Under the pieces are notes generated by a model, which was not told the origin of the DNA, ran no database searches, and worked only from the letters and a program-made list of their open reading frames with translations. Of a stretch of DNA of 64,000 nucleotides, positions 11,308 through 23,041 are shown in pieces (within the stretch, counting starts at the first letter, position 1; each line of letters starts with the position of its first letter). Source of the DNA: Bremia lactucae (lineage: Eukaryota; Oomycota; Peronosporomycetes; Peronosporales; Peronosporaceae); assembly GCF_004359215.1 (NCBI RefSeq), contig NC_090611.1, positions 3,252,784-3,316,783 on the forward strand, written 5' to 3'. The position numbers and the translations under genes were made by a program.

Positions 11308-11723
11308 TGACGGATACCGGTGTAACTCTATAAATAAATAATGTGATATTTGTTCTCTTAGAAATAAGGTTTATCAAAAAGTGAAGTTACTGCAATTTTT
11401 TTGTAATTTACGTCAGATATATCGATTTCCGAGTGTTTTATTAAAATATGTCGCGTTCTGGTCAGCTTTTTAATTATGTATCCTTCCCTCTGTCTTTGCG
11501 GCATCTGTATAAGAATGCATGTGATTGTCATTGCGCACTTGAGCATTCTGCACGTATGCCGCACAATGGTGATTTTGAGCCCAAAAGGTATGGCCACGTC
11601 ACCTCAACATTAAGATATCTGCACCTTTGGTTTCTTATTACCCTGATTCGGTGTGGTCAACACACATTTATCTCAATCTTACATACATATAGTTGGAAAA
11701 GCTCATTGCAAGCTCTGTAGCCA

Positions 11724-14464
11724 ATGGCGACTGCCGACGTCGCGATTGCAGCGAGCTTTTCAGAGCTTGAAGCAGCACTTCAATGCGAAAACTTCTCCCG
11801 TGCTGTAGAAATTTGCAATAAGAGTGCGTTCTGTGCAGATTTTGTTCTAAACAGCGGAACGCAATGGGTGTTTCTGACTTTTGTACTCTCATTCGGCGCT
11901 CGCAGTTCGCTCCAAGCTTCCGGATGATAAGGATGCCGTTAAGGTCAAGTGTATTGCACTCATTCGTATGAGTAAGGTTGGGAATTTCTATCATCTTGTA
12001 CGACAAAAGGAGAAAGCTGACTGCGTTTTTACTTAGTTCGACAAGGCCCTGGAAATCGCCGCCAAGTATGACTTCTTAGCCACGGAAAAAGCTTATTGTC
12101 TGTACCGCCTTAAACAAGACGCAGAGGCACTTCAACTCATACAAGGAGAAGATTTAGAAGCACAGACCGATGTGCAGCTACATCTAGCAGCCCAGTTGGT
12201 AAGATAACGAATTCTACTGTGTCATTCATTGGCTCTGATGCTAAATCCTGGCCTTCTTTGCAGTACTTGCGTACCCAAGATTATAAATCGAGTATCAACA
12301 TTTACGAGCATTTACTTCAGCGAGCCAAGAAGGTTACATGAGAGTCCAAATGTATTGCAATTTGACGTATCTGACACCTCGATGGAATGACTTTAGGGCG
12401 ATGATCTTCTTGAGCTACAGACCAACCTACTTGCAGCGTACGCAAGTGCAAATCGAAGCCAGGAGCTGATAAACCGCGAGATCTTGGTTCGTACTTATTT
12501 TTATCAGTGATATGGATCGAGTGAGTAACGTGGACCTTTTGCTCCGCAGATTGAAGACGGCTATGAAGTAGCGTTTAACAAGGCATTTGTGTATATTCAG
12601 TCGGGCGAATGGGACGCCGCAGAGGAGCTGTTACTGACTGCTGACCGTACAAAACATTTCGTATCTATTTGCCACTTGCTGTATTGCTTTAACACGTCAA
12701 ATGCTCCGATAGGCTTGTGTCGTGATGCATTCGTGGCAGATGGTGCCTCGGAATCGGCCATTGACGAAGAAGTGGCAGTCATTAAAACACAATTGGCATT
12801 CGTGAAGCAGAAGCGTGGGGACCGAGACGGTGCACTCGCGGACTATCGCAGCGTGCTGAAGCTAAAGTTTGTGCGGAAGGCCTTTGTTGGCATTAAATAC
12901 TGATGGATGGTTTGCTTTGTAATGGCTCTTTAGATTACACGATCGTAGCGTGGGTGCAGTGGCTTCCAATAATATCGTAGCGATTCGGAAAGAGCGTGAC
13001 ATGCTCGACTCAATCAAGCGGCTGAAGAACATTGATACGTCCGTGTTGTCGGAGAAGCTACTTCCCGCTCAAAGGGAGGCAATTCTTACAAATCGGGCGC
13101 TGCTGCTGTGTCTAATGAATAAGGTGCATTCTCGTCTTTACATACATCATCTTGGGATACAATATTGACATGATCTTGCATGATTCAATTAGACGGAAGA
13201 ATGCCGCGAGAGTTTATCGATATTAAAGGCCCAGTTCCCGTTGTCAAAGTCAGTTGCTGATATTATTGTCTTACTGGCGATCAAAGACCAGTCACCGGCA
13301 GCCGTTGTGGCACAGCTTGAGGTTCCTCGAACTCGCTGCGTAATTACTTCAATGAGAATCTCTCTGACAAATCGTTTGCCATTCTTCTTTGCTAGAATGA
13401 CACGAGCATTGGTGGTCGTCTTGGCCTCGCCCACGTCTTTTTAACTGAAGGACACGTGCTCAAGGCTGCTGAGTGCATTCGCTCTATCGAGCAATTGGCC
13501 CACTCTCCTGGCACAGTGGCCACTCTTGTTGCCCTCTACGAGCAAGGAGGCGACTCGGCATCGGCGCAAGCTGTGCTTCAAGAATCTCTGGCTTACCACA
13601 AGGCTCGTGACTACACTTCGGAGCACGCTGTCAAGATTCGGGAGGGTGACTGCTGGTATAAGATCCAGAAACAGCAGTATCGAGAAGCAGCGGCCGCCTA
13701 CTTGGAGCTCCTAGAAGGAGAGACTGCGGGCGCATTGGATCGCGATTTACGCTTTCGTTTAATGGCCTCGTTGGTCATTGCATTGTAAGTTCCCGAGTCC
13801 AGTACGAAGAGTTTCAAGTGTTTTTGTTTTTTTTCACACATTTTAAAACGTGTAGATCGTTTTGTGATGCTGACGCTGCTCAAGCGCGGTGTGCGATGCT
13901 TCCTGCTATCGACGAGAGTGGCGTAGATCCAAGTGAATTAGAACAGCGAGCTCCCCGGTCAGCTCATTTTGCTGCCAAGTTTACGGATACTGGCGACAAG
14001 AAAAGCGAGTATGTATCGCAAATAGTTCCGCTTACCATTTTTGGTAGCATCAAAGGCGTTAAAGGATTCGTGGTGTCTGACTGTGCTTCTTCTTCTTCTT
14101 TCACAGGCGTAAGCGAGCCGCAAAGAGTCCAGAAGCTGTGGCTCGCAAGCGTGCAAAACGTAGGGAAGCGCATTTGGCCAAATTGCGAGCTCGTCCGGAC
14201 TACAATGCATCCATTGGATTACTAAATCCGGATCCAGAGCGCTGGATTTCGCGCAAGCAGCGCTCATATGGCAAGCGTGGTCGCCGTGGCCGCAACCGCT
14301 TTGTTGGAGCTCAGGGTGCTGGCATGAGTACGGAAAAGGACGCTTTCAAACTCGATGCTGCCGCTCGTGCTGCTCGCAAGGCCGAAATAGTTAAACCTGC
14401 TGCCGTCGTCGTCTCGAGTAACTCGGGTATCCGCAATTCCAAGAAAAAGAAGAAACGCAGATAG
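11724..14464 (+). CDS. SRP72: Signal recognition particle subunit SRP72
   Basis: SRP72 with SRP68 forms the large protein heterodimer of the signal recognition particle, which targets nascent secretory proteins to the ER. The model has 12 exons; introns lie at 11824-11905, 11977-12036, 12199-12263, 12333-12396, 12487-12549, 12647-12712, 12867-12933, 13124-13192, 13322-13395, 13785-13855 and 14009-14106. The joined frame is open for 653 residues, close to the 671 of human SRP72. Most of the protein is TPR-like helices. The C-terminus has the SRP72 RNA-binding signature NPDPERW followed by very basic KRGRRGRNR and a final KKKKKRR tail. Every intron restores the reading frame and sequence similarity, which argues for a live gene. 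It converges on the bL19 gene, 179 bp away. Confidence 0.93.
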
Positions 14465-14643
14465 AGGATATCGACGCGCAATAAAGTCGACGCGAGTGTT
14501 CTCAAGTGGCAGAAGCCGATAGAGGCGAATTCTGATTGTCTGCAGCTTGTTCTTTTACTGAAAAGATGTTACTATAAAGTAATTTCTTACCGAGTGATTT
14601 GATGTTTGTATGTCGCTAACCGAGTCAAAAGAAACTGCATGGC

Positions 14644-15251
14644 CTAAACAGTCGTAAAACTTGGCGCTTTTTCACGCAGATAAAAGAGTTTTGCACGACG
14701 CACACGCTTTTTGCCTTTGTGAATGAACGCCTCTTGCAGTACCTTGACACTCTGCAGTAGCGGTGAATGTAGAAATATCTTTTGCTCGTAGCCGTAGCCA
14801 CCAATGTGCTGCGTTCAAGATGATGAATACAGTACGTTAAGAGCTATGGGAGGTTAAGTAATAAAAAAGCAGATTAAAGCCTCACGTTGCGAAGAATAAA
14901 AGAGCTGCCCGTGCCGCGGTTTCGCCGTGCGAGCACGACGCCTTTGACGCGCTGGACGCGGCTACTTGTGCGACTAAGCAGATAGTGCACTTCAACCGAG
15001 TCTCCAGGCTTGAACGTTTCAATGTGTTTACCCTTCGAGTAATTTGCCACGGCCTCCGCCTCTAATTGTTGAAGCAATGAAGCCGCGCGCTTTGTTGGGA
15101 TCTTGAGCTTCGTGTGCTTGTTTTTTTCAAAAGGCGTCACTAGATCAGATGCCTTGCTTGTAGGTAGGGTTATTTGCGTACTAAGGAATAGCAATCCGCG
15201 CGACCTTGCGGCACTAGCGACAGACCCGAAGCTCTTAATGGCAGCAAGCAT
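14644..15251 (-). CDS. MRPL19: Mitochondrial ribosomal protein bL19m
   Basis: Large-subunit protein of the mitochondrial ribosome. Two exons, 15251-14886 and 14808-14644, separated by a 77-bp intron, give 176 residues. The bL19 core is clear: FKPGDSVEVHY, then VKGVVLARRNRGTGSSFILRN; after the intron GGYGYEQKIFLHSP and the typical basic end RRAKLFYLREK. The frame is open further upstream to about 15350 but only with non-ATG codons. The ATG at 15251 is chosen because it is followed directly by an amphipathic, acid-free presequence (LAAIKSFGSVASAARSRG), as expected for mitochondrial import. Upstream in-frame sequence contains a perfect GTAAGT donor, so a 5' UTR intron is possible. Confidence 0.9.
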
Positions 15252-16972
15252 TGTTTCGACCTTTGTGGGACCAATCGTAACAAAACCGCGACTTACGTGG
15301 TCCACATGAAGAGCTGCAAAAAGGTACTTTTGTAAATCTTTTACCTGCAAGCAGCGTCAAATACTTTATTACTTGAAATCACTACGCAAAGGCTAAAAAA
15401 GATTTGCACATTTATATTGCACATTTATATTGCAAATCAGACATATTGTCAATCAAACTAACGAGTCTATCGTAAGATGCTTGCGCTTACTGGAATATCG
15501 GTGGTGAGTGCTCGTCATATACATGCTCAGCAAGTCAGATGATGTCGGCAAATACTATTCGTCATTTTCCCCAAAGCACGCTTTTTGGAACATTTACGTG
15601 ATCACCTTAGGATCGCTGGTTTCGAAATATCGCACAAAAAATAGCCGGTGGTGCTAGTTTGCGTCTGAAATTGATATGTGCGCTCACTCACAGATACATG
15701 CGTGCGAAGAATCACTGAACATCAGTCTGCAAGTGACATTTCATTATCATCGGGTGCCTGATGTATACGGACTACTTCAACTTCTTAATATAATCAAAAT
15801 CTTTGATATTTCCCTTTAGGGTGCCTAACGAAACGAAGGAACATAATTACTGAAGGTGTATTTACAAAACGAAGTGGCGATGGCATGCTCAGGGGGTTTA
15901 GCTTCCTCATTGACTGTAGTTGTAAAAATTTTTAGGGTGAGGTATTTACCAAAAAGCTGAGGTACCTACCTATACCGGCACCCTTCCCTTTATCGTCGGG
16001 CGGGTAATTAACGGCCAAAATGTCTAAATAAAATAATTTGCTTCGTGCTGAGATAGCTACACAATTCAACCGCCAATAGATACCTTGCTTAAACTCTCAT
16101 TTACCTGTGAAAGAACCCAGTAAAAACATTATGTGTCCAATTTACATTAAATGCCGTACGCTGCATCCTCTTGAGCACTCAGAATTTCTGTCGAATACTA
16201 GCAAAACTAAAAATAATTGCTTAAGATTTTATAAAAACAATGACGTTGTTCATTCTACTTTATAAAGGCTACTCAAGCTCACAAAAAAAGCAGCTAACCC
16301 CACAACAGAAACGGGCTTTCGAGCGAATATCTGCAGTTTTGGCACTTAAGGTTGTAATGACAATATACTCCTTGATTCATCGATGCGCGGAGTTACACTG
16401 GATGTATATATTAAGTAAGACCTACGAGCACTTACATGATCCTGCTTTTGGGGCTTCAAGACTTTTTACGCATTTCGTTTGGCGTAAAAAAAAGGCACAA
16501 ATAGCATCAGAGTATACCATCAAGCAGTATTGATCACATCGCTGCATTTCTTAAAAATATCTATACTGAACAAAAAAGCACCTTTTTGAAAATATTTTAC
16601 ACTCCCGAAGCAGGGCTATAAGTGATGTAGAATAAAAAAATATCGGACATGATTATTTTTAAACATTTACTATCTGTTAAAATCTAAATCTAAGATAAAG
16701 AACATTTCGTTTGCGAGCTTAAGTGTTTCTCCATGTCTCTACACTAAAGTAAAACTTCTGTCGGTTGCCATAGCCGCGGAGAAGTGAGCCTGACAGCAGA
16801 CTTAAATCACGACGGGGGTGTAATTGCTATAAATACTTGCCCTCTTTCGCGCTCGTTTTTTTCTAGCTTTGGTGCCGGCGTACGTCAGGTTATTGTGTTT
16901 ATGGTTTGTAATATGAGAGCTAATTTAATTTTTTTATCTTTTTTAATGTCAATTTTCTAGCAAACCTCACCA
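15252..16972. other. Gene-poor spacer between bL19m and BMT2
   Basis: AT-rich and without a recognised gene. A 97-codon ORF at 16240-16533 starts with ATG and is open, but has no family signature and could be chance. The promoters of the two divergent flanking genes must lie at the ends of this stretch; no motif was clear enough to call. Confidence 0.5.
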
Positions 16973-17827
16973 ATGGGAATTACAGCGACTAATGACAAAG
17001 GTAACACGGCGGCCAAGCCGCCGGCGAAGCAGGCAAAGAAATTGCTCAAGAAATCTCGCAAAGCGCTTCACATTGCCCCAATTCATATGAAATCGCGACG
17101 AAAGGCGCGTCACGTGACTACAAATTTTCATCGTTTGACGCACGAGCTCGACCGACTCAAACAGCAAGAGCCAGAAGATGCTGATCGACTGAATCAGCGC
17201 ATTAAAGACATTAACAAGCAACTAGAAAAGCTAGGTGGCCGCCAGGCCTACCAGGATGCCAGTATTCTCAACACGAGCTTTCACCGTACGTCAAAGTGGG
17301 TCTTTCAACTGCTCACGCGCTTCGAGATGCGACCAAAAGCCAAGGTGCAGCCACTGCGCGTATTGGAAGTCGGTGCGATTAATACACAACTACTTTCATG
17401 TCCATGGCTGAATGTGCGAGCTATTGATCTCAAATCACGACATGCACGTATAGAGCAGTGCGATTTCTTTAGCCTCAAGCCTGCGGGTGAATTTCAGATT
17501 GTAGTGTCTAGTATGGTACTCAACTGCGTCCCTGGAGCGGAGAAACGTGGCCACATGTTGCGACTCTATCGTCAACACTTACAAGAAGGAGGCTTGTGTT
17601 TCCTAATGCTGCCACTGCTGTGTCTACGTCATTCGCAGTTCCTGACATACACTCGTTTTATCAAGATTCTAGAGGCTGTAGGCTTTCGTGTGCGAGAGAC
17701 AAAAGATTCCCCCAAAGTGACTTTCCTTTGCTTGGAGCGGTCGGAGAGCGTGGACAAAAACGCTTTTTTCCCACAAAAACGAATGATGGCTTGTAACAAA
17801 CGCAACAATTTTAGCGTCGTCATTTAG
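16973..17827 (+). CDS. BMT2: 25S rRNA adenine-N1 methyltransferase, Bmt2 family
   Basis: Bmt2 enzymes use S-adenosylmethionine to place m1A in the large-subunit rRNA during nucleolar ribosome assembly. The gene is a single exon of 284 residues; the ATG at 16973 has an A at -3 and G at +4. The N-terminus is strongly basic (KQAKKLLKKSRK, MKSRRKARHVTTN), as expected for an rRNA-binding nucleolar protein. A Rossmann fold follows: LEVGAINTQLL (motif I), VRAIDLKS (motif II), DFFSLKP and VVSSMVLNCVP (motif IV region), then RGHMLRLYRQHLQEGGLCFLMLP, which is typical of this family. It ends 31 bp from the convergent CCA enzyme gene. Confidence 0.88.
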   Translation: MGITATNDKGNTAAKPPAKQAKKLLKKSRKALHIAPIHMKSRRKARHVTTNFHRLTHELDRLKQQEPEDADRLNQRIKDINKQLEKLGGRQAYQDASILNTSFHRTSKWVFQLLTRFEMRPKAKVQPLRVLEVGAINTQLLSCPWLNVRAIDLKSRHARIEQCDFFSLKPAGEFQIVVSSMVLNCVPGAEKRGHMLRLYRQHLQEGGLCFLMLPLLCLRHSQFLTYTRFIKILEAVGFRVRETKDSPKVTFLCLERSESVDKNAFFPQKRMMACNKRNNFSVVI

Positions 17828-17858
17828 ATCGAATAAAATGGCTACATTTTGTGATTTT

Positions 17859-19511
17859 TTACGTCGTATTAGCGGCTATACTTGTCGTAAAGTGATGCAA
17901 ACACTCGTCGCGCGTTTTCGCAGGGTTTACGAGTTGCCACGATATGATGCGATCTAAAAGCTCTTTCATCTGTGGACCCGGTTTTATATCACAATGCTTG
18001 GCGAGATCATTACCCTGTAATGGAACCACAACACATTAGAGACCTTTTGTCATGACGAGACTTGAACGTACATTTAGCAATGGCTTTAACTTCCAGACGT
18101 CATGTAAATCAGCATCTTGGACCTGAGAATAAAAATAATCATACCGCGTCGCCACCGACGCGCGGGCGTCGTCAAGCGATCCCTCAGCGTTCGTGATTTC
18201 TTGCACACGTGCAGCATCGCAACAAATTTTCCACTGGGCTCCAATGCGACGGATCAAAAGCCCTACCTTGACACGATCAAAAGCATCTTTTGTAGCCATA
18301 ACAAAGTCATCAACTGAAGCGACGGCAATGGCTACGTCTTTCGCATTTCGATTGGGCAATTTTAAAAAATCTTGAACCACCACCAACGCAACGGATCGGC
18401 GGCGCTTATCGCGCACACAAAGTCGACGAAATGGCAGCAAAAGCGCTGCCAGTACGCGGACTAGGACGTCATGCTTTTCCTCAGCTGATAACGCGTCAGT
18501 GTCTAAATTTTCATCCGTAGCAGCGACAAGGCGATGCATTTCTTTGCCACACTTATAGCTACTATTCCACACGTTCTCTTCCAATTCCGCCAACTTGCCA
18601 TCAGAATGACAAAGGGGCATTTTTTCCAGCAGAATTGAAGGCAGAAATACGCTCTCGCATAAATTTAAGTCGTGTAGCAATCGCAGGGCACGTTCAGGAT
18701 GTGCTGCGCTTCCTATTAACATACTAGTTAGCTCCTTGCCGACCCGTTCGCGGCTGACCTTACGGACAAAAGCTTTCCTCACTTCTACGAGCTGAGCTGC
18801 GGCACGCAGCTCGTCGTCCAGGGTGCAATTAAATCGGGACGCAAAGCGCACAGCTCGCAGTACACGCAGTGGATCATCTAAGAATGTCACGCGGGGCTCC
18901 AGTGGCGTGCGTAGGTGTAACTTTATTAAATCGTTAATGCCTCGGCCAGTGTAGTCTTCGACTTGTTTCGTAGATAAATTGTAATAGAGACTATTGATCG
19001 TAAAGTCTCGGCGCTCAGCGTCTTGCTGGGGGGTTCCAATCGATACCGTTGGGATGCGATTGTCTTCAGACGCGTAGGCCTCCGCTCGAAGGTTGACAAA
19101 GTCCACCCAATGCATGTCGTCTCCAATTTGCATGGTCGCTGTCTCGAGGTGTTTGCTCTGCTCTGGGTTGGCTTTAATTACCCCTACCGCTCGCGCTGAA
19201 CGACCTTGCGTCGTCTCATACGCATTAATAAGGTCCGCAAACGCGCGGCCAGTCATGCAGTCCAGTACAATGTCAATGTCGTCACTATCTCGACCCAACA
19301 ATTTGTCGCGCACCCAGCCACCTGCAACGCGCAAGACAGCGCCGTTGGCCGCGGGCTGGGAAGCTACGTTTAGTAAAAACGCAAAGAGGTTTTCTTCAGC
19401 TTGCGTGAGATTAACACTGCATTCCAATGCATTAGGCATGGCTAGACGAGGAGCTTCAGATCGCTGCTTCTTACTAGGACTCGAGGAAGCGGCTGCCAAG
19501 CGCTTCGCCAT
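17859..19511 (-). CDS. CCA1: CCA tRNA nucleotidyltransferase
   Basis: Adds CCA to tRNA 3' ends without a template, in nucleus/cytosol and usually mitochondria. The protein has 531 residues from two exons, 19511-18072 and 18014-17859. The 57-bp intron has a GTACGT donor, and the join LLN|GND reproduces the family text KPLLNGNDL...KPGP, which settles the donor over two closer alternatives. Class II polymerase-beta-type motifs: GGWVRD at ~64-69, DDIDIV (catalytic acidic residues) at ~76-81, RRDFTINSLYY, then DPLRVLRAVRFASRF. An upstream in-frame extension uses no ATG. The short N-terminus is Ala/Ser/Lys-rich and could contain targeting signals; a downstream in-frame Met offers a second start. 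It is divergent from the RS protein gene with only 87 bp between start codons. Confidence 0.93.
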
Positions 19512-19598
19512 TGTGCAAGTTTTACGGTCTGTATTAAAGAAGACTACGGTACTAGTTGCAATACTTCTTTTCAACCAATGAACGTCTAGTCATTAACA
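19512..19598. promoter_or_regulatory. 87-bp bidirectional promoter
   Basis: The start codons of the CCA enzyme (minus) and the RS-rich protein (plus) are 87 bp apart, so both core promoters must share or overlap in this interval and the adjoining leaders. No clear TATA box is seen. The function is inferred from position only. Confidence 0.6.
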
Positions 19599-20337
19599 AT
19601 GACGGATGAAATCGCTGCGACGGAGATTACGAGGCAAATTGCAGCTTTAAAGCCGCGTCTAGTGGGACCAAGGGGCGTTATGAGTTATTTGGTTCGTGTT
19701 GTAGATTCTTCTTCTATAACATGATGCTTTGGAATGGTAATTGACCATGTGCGATGCTGCAGGACAAGCATCAAGGCGACCAGCGGGCGGACGTGAACAA
19801 GACATTCTTGACGAGTGTTATCAGAAGGTATTAGACCTTGTTGTTGATACTTTTCGCTGGATCCGACAAAACGATCTCTTTTGCAGTGTAGACTCGCATA
19901 ATCGGCGACACGAGGAAGACAAATGCTGGACTCTGCGGGAAATGGAGCAGAAGCTGCGGAAGAATACTGAGCGGCGGAGGAGAGGCCGCGATAAGAGAAG
20001 GATGGAAACTCATGGACGCAGCATAAGAAAACGCCGCTGTCGTAGTCGAAGTCGTTCGAGACATACTAGTACGAGTCGAAGCAGACGACGTAGTCGAAGT
20101 AGTGACCGTAGCATAGCTGCCCGGGAGCAGATTGAAACGAAGGACGAGGAGGAAGAACGTAGCTATTGGGCTCGGAAAAAGGCTGATCGAACCCGCGAGC
20201 TTTGGAAAAATTTATACGCTGAAGGCACCGTGTCTGTGGAAAACGGACCCGATTATAGCTCAGATGACGAAGACATTCGACCTCCAAAAGTCCGTTGCGC
20301 TATAGAAGAAAACACACACAAAAGACAAGATACATAG
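19599..20337 (+). CDS. Arginine/serine-rich protein, unknown function
   Basis: Three exons (19599-19691, 19763-19827, 19887-20337) join to 202 residues. The first ~55 residues are an ordered-looking segment with LVGPRGVMSYL and NKTFLTSVIRS. The middle is a dense RS domain (alternating R-S from about residue 105 to 140), then an acidic and aromatic tail (EEERSYWARKKADRTRELWKNLY). The N-terminal pattern of GP-x-G-x-M followed by NK-x-FL-x-x-x-I resembles the short alternative human POLR1D isoform, but this is a by-eye match. RS content suggests a nuclear, RNA-processing-linked protein. The gene converges on the amino-acid transporter gene at 101 bp. Confidence 0.75.
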
Positions 20338-20438
20338 CCGAAAGGATACTTCAACGCCATAGAGATTATCTTGAAGGCACCTCTTACGTTTAAATCAATG
20401 AGAACAAAATAACAGCGCATTCAAGTCTACTGCATTCC

Positions 20439-22222
20439 CTACTTCCACGTCGATGCTGCCTGGTACGTTGCAAAGACCATAGTAAAGATGCCAATTGCGA
20501 TCACAGTGTTGTTTAAGAAGCGACCTTGGTTGAGAAGCTTTGAATGAAATAGACACGGATAGATAAAAGCGAGCGGCACGGAGCAAAACCCCCCAATGAG
20601 CGCCACAAAATTATCTAACTCGTCTTTGCCGTAGTACGCAATCACAGCAGTTAGGCACACAAGAGCAAAACGAAACCCGTTCTTTTCCCAGCGCCAGTAA
20701 CCTTTTCGACGAAACTCGGGAAAAAAGTACCCTTCTAGAATCTTAACGACGGGGTACAACATCAATGGGTACGTAAACACAAGCGCCAGCGAGTACGTGA
20801 TTTGCACTGTCATGGTTGCTATGCTGACTTGGGCACTAGGTAGGTTCAAAGTCACAACGGATTGAGTATTCTGGCCAAACGCAGCGTACACAAGTCCTGC
20901 AAATACGGAAAAGAGCGTCACAAGAAAGAGCATTGTGAACGAAAGAATGCGTGGAAACTTGTGCTTAATGTCGTCATCCATCGCATCGTAGATCGGAAGC
21001 ACTAATCCGATCCCTTCAAAGCAGTAGACAGCTGTTCCAAGAAGCATGGCCCAACTGGTTGGGTTAAAATTTTCCCACGTCGCACTATTAGGTGGCGCGT
21101 CATGGAGCGTTTCAACCGTGTACGAGATGATGTAGGCGATGCCAAAGAGGATGAGAAGATCTGCCACCAAGTTTGTGAGTGCAAAGTATTCAATGCGACG
21201 CACCCACGACAATGGTGTATAGAGCAAGATTTGAAGCAAAATCAGCGTCAATGATGACGACGCGGTCGTTCGTTCGATTCCGAATGCAGCTAAAATGACT
21301 TCGCCAATGTTTTTTTCCACAAAAATCAAGTACGAGCAGCAAAAACCCGTCTGTGAAAGCACTAGAGAAGTGTTTACCGCCACACGGCCTAGTTTTCCAA
21401 AAGCCTTTTCCCCTACTAGACCATACGATACATTCGTGCGACCTTTTCGCAACAGCAGATCGGAGCAGTCTGTGAGGCGTAGCATACAGAATCCTGATAA
21501 GGCTGCAGAGATACTCAAGGCTGCTAATGAAAAGAGCATGCCTCCATTTTGAAATCCTTTGGGTAAAAAAAGAATACCGCTTCCAATAAACGATTTGAGG
21601 ATCGTAAAGACGGTCTTGCCAATAGTGGCACCACGCTGCTGCTTCTCAGGGCGCCGCTTCCATGCACGGCTGAGTAATGGCGTTACGGTCTCCTAAAGAG
21701 CACAGGAAACCATGTCAGTCTACGAATGCCATGTGAGGGTATGGCTACATACATCAATATCATCACCATCATCCGCAAGTCCAAGGTTGGCTACTATAAA
21801 ATCTCCGTATGTGGATTGGAGAATACTTGGCGAAGGTTGAATTGACTCAAGAAACGAATCTTGAACGTAGGAAGGAACATTCGGGCTAATGCCTCCTAAG
21901 TTTGTGATCACGTGGTCGCGACGAAAACCGCCGGGTTGAGCAATGTCCGAAGCCTTGCCTTGATTAGTAAGAGATGTTACACGACCTCAACCTTGATGGC
22001 TTCAAATGGCAACGTACCGATGTCCTCGTGCAAGATTTCGCTTTGATCCGGCAGCGACTTTGGACGTGATGGACCATCTTGCGTGTCCTTGAGTATGGCA
22101 AAGAAAATATCGCGTGTCATGTCGGATCCTTCTTCGGTAATATCATGCACGTCTGCGGGTAGCAGCGGCTCCCCATCAGAGCCAGGTACAGGCTGGAGCT
22201 TGCTGGTAGTATTGTCTTCCAT
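20439..22222 (-). CDS. AAAP-family amino-acid transporter
   Basis: A proton- or sodium-coupled amino-acid transporter of the AAAP/SLC36-SLC38 group. Three exons (22222-22018, 21958-21753, 21692-20439) give 554 residues. The first ~170 residues are hydrophilic and acidic, a cytosolic tail. TM1 starts after KTVFTILKSFIGSGILFLPKGFQNGG, the characteristic first helix with the GSGIL-x-LP break; about ten more hydrophobic segments follow, including the VYCFEGIGLVLPIYDAM helix conserved in vacuolar (AVT3/PAT-like) members. The introns (59 and 60 bp) join in frame, and the first uses a GTACGT donor and a CTAAT branch site. The subfamily and the membrane are inferred. Confidence 0.9.
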
Positions 22223-22514
22223 AAGATAAATCGTCAAGTAATTTTGATCATTGTTTGAATAGTGGATCAAGTTGTAACCACACGAAAATTGTTCGTTCGG
22301 GACGAAAGTAAGGATTTTTTAAAACTTTGCAGAAACGATGACTAAAAACGTGAAAAAATAAAGACGCGTATTAAACTGCTGGGTCTGCTTACGTGAACAT
22401 CTTGATTCTCACAGCGAACTTACTGTGCTTGTCCTTTAGAAATGCCTTCGTAAGTCCATCAAGCCACCATGTCGTCCGTGTGCATGTACTCCAACTCGAT
22501 GATCTCGCGTTCGA

Positions 22515-22964
22515 TGTAACGGGGCACTGCGACTTGTACTGTTTCAGTACAAGTCCACTTCACACTGCTTCAGATGTGAGTGGTGCCTCTCGTTAGGTGA
22601 CGTACACTGTACGTATAGAGGAAGACTTCTCTTAAGGCAAGTTAGCTTAAGAGTGTAAAATGAAAACTGTATTAATATAGTTAAGTGTCTTGTTAATCTA
22701 TCTTTGTAAATGTTGTCTTAACTATAAACTAATACTAAACATGTAAATGAATTCTTATCTATCTTATCTCGTAACTCTCTTTGATTACTTCTACAGCTGA
22801 TTAGTCTGCGGAATAAATAGACATAATGGTCTATACCTATTTATGGATAAGAATTCAGGAAATTACTATTTAAAGTAATTTCCTCCAAATATTATCTACC
22901 TTTTGGATAATATTAATTAACAATCTTTTATTGTTAATTTCATGTAACGATACACCCCGTTACA
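22515..22964 (-). repeat. LTR-1 copy A (3' LTR of a minus-strand Gypsy)
   Basis: A 450-bp LTR with 7-10-bp inverted ends TGTAACGGGG...CCCCGTTACA. Directly beyond its right edge the minus strand has a purine tract (AAGGGAGGGGTGA), the polypurine primer site expected next to a 3' LTR, so the element's sense strand is minus. The last ~110 bp is a run of hairpins: arms GGAAATTACT (22858-22883), AATATTATC, ATTAACAAT and TGTAACG. Confidence 0.85.
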
Positions 22965-23041
22965 TCACCCCTCCCTTAAACGACAATCACTCTGAATGTC
23001 ATTAGGTGGAGTGGTCGCTAAATGACCACTTAATTTTTAAA

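Noticed and set aside
11448..11720. Short ORF starting MSRSGQLFNYV upstream of SRP72, resembling the start of an Sm protein
   Set aside because: No Sm1 or Sm2 motif follows in any frame and the similarity covers about ten residues. Not enough for a gene call.
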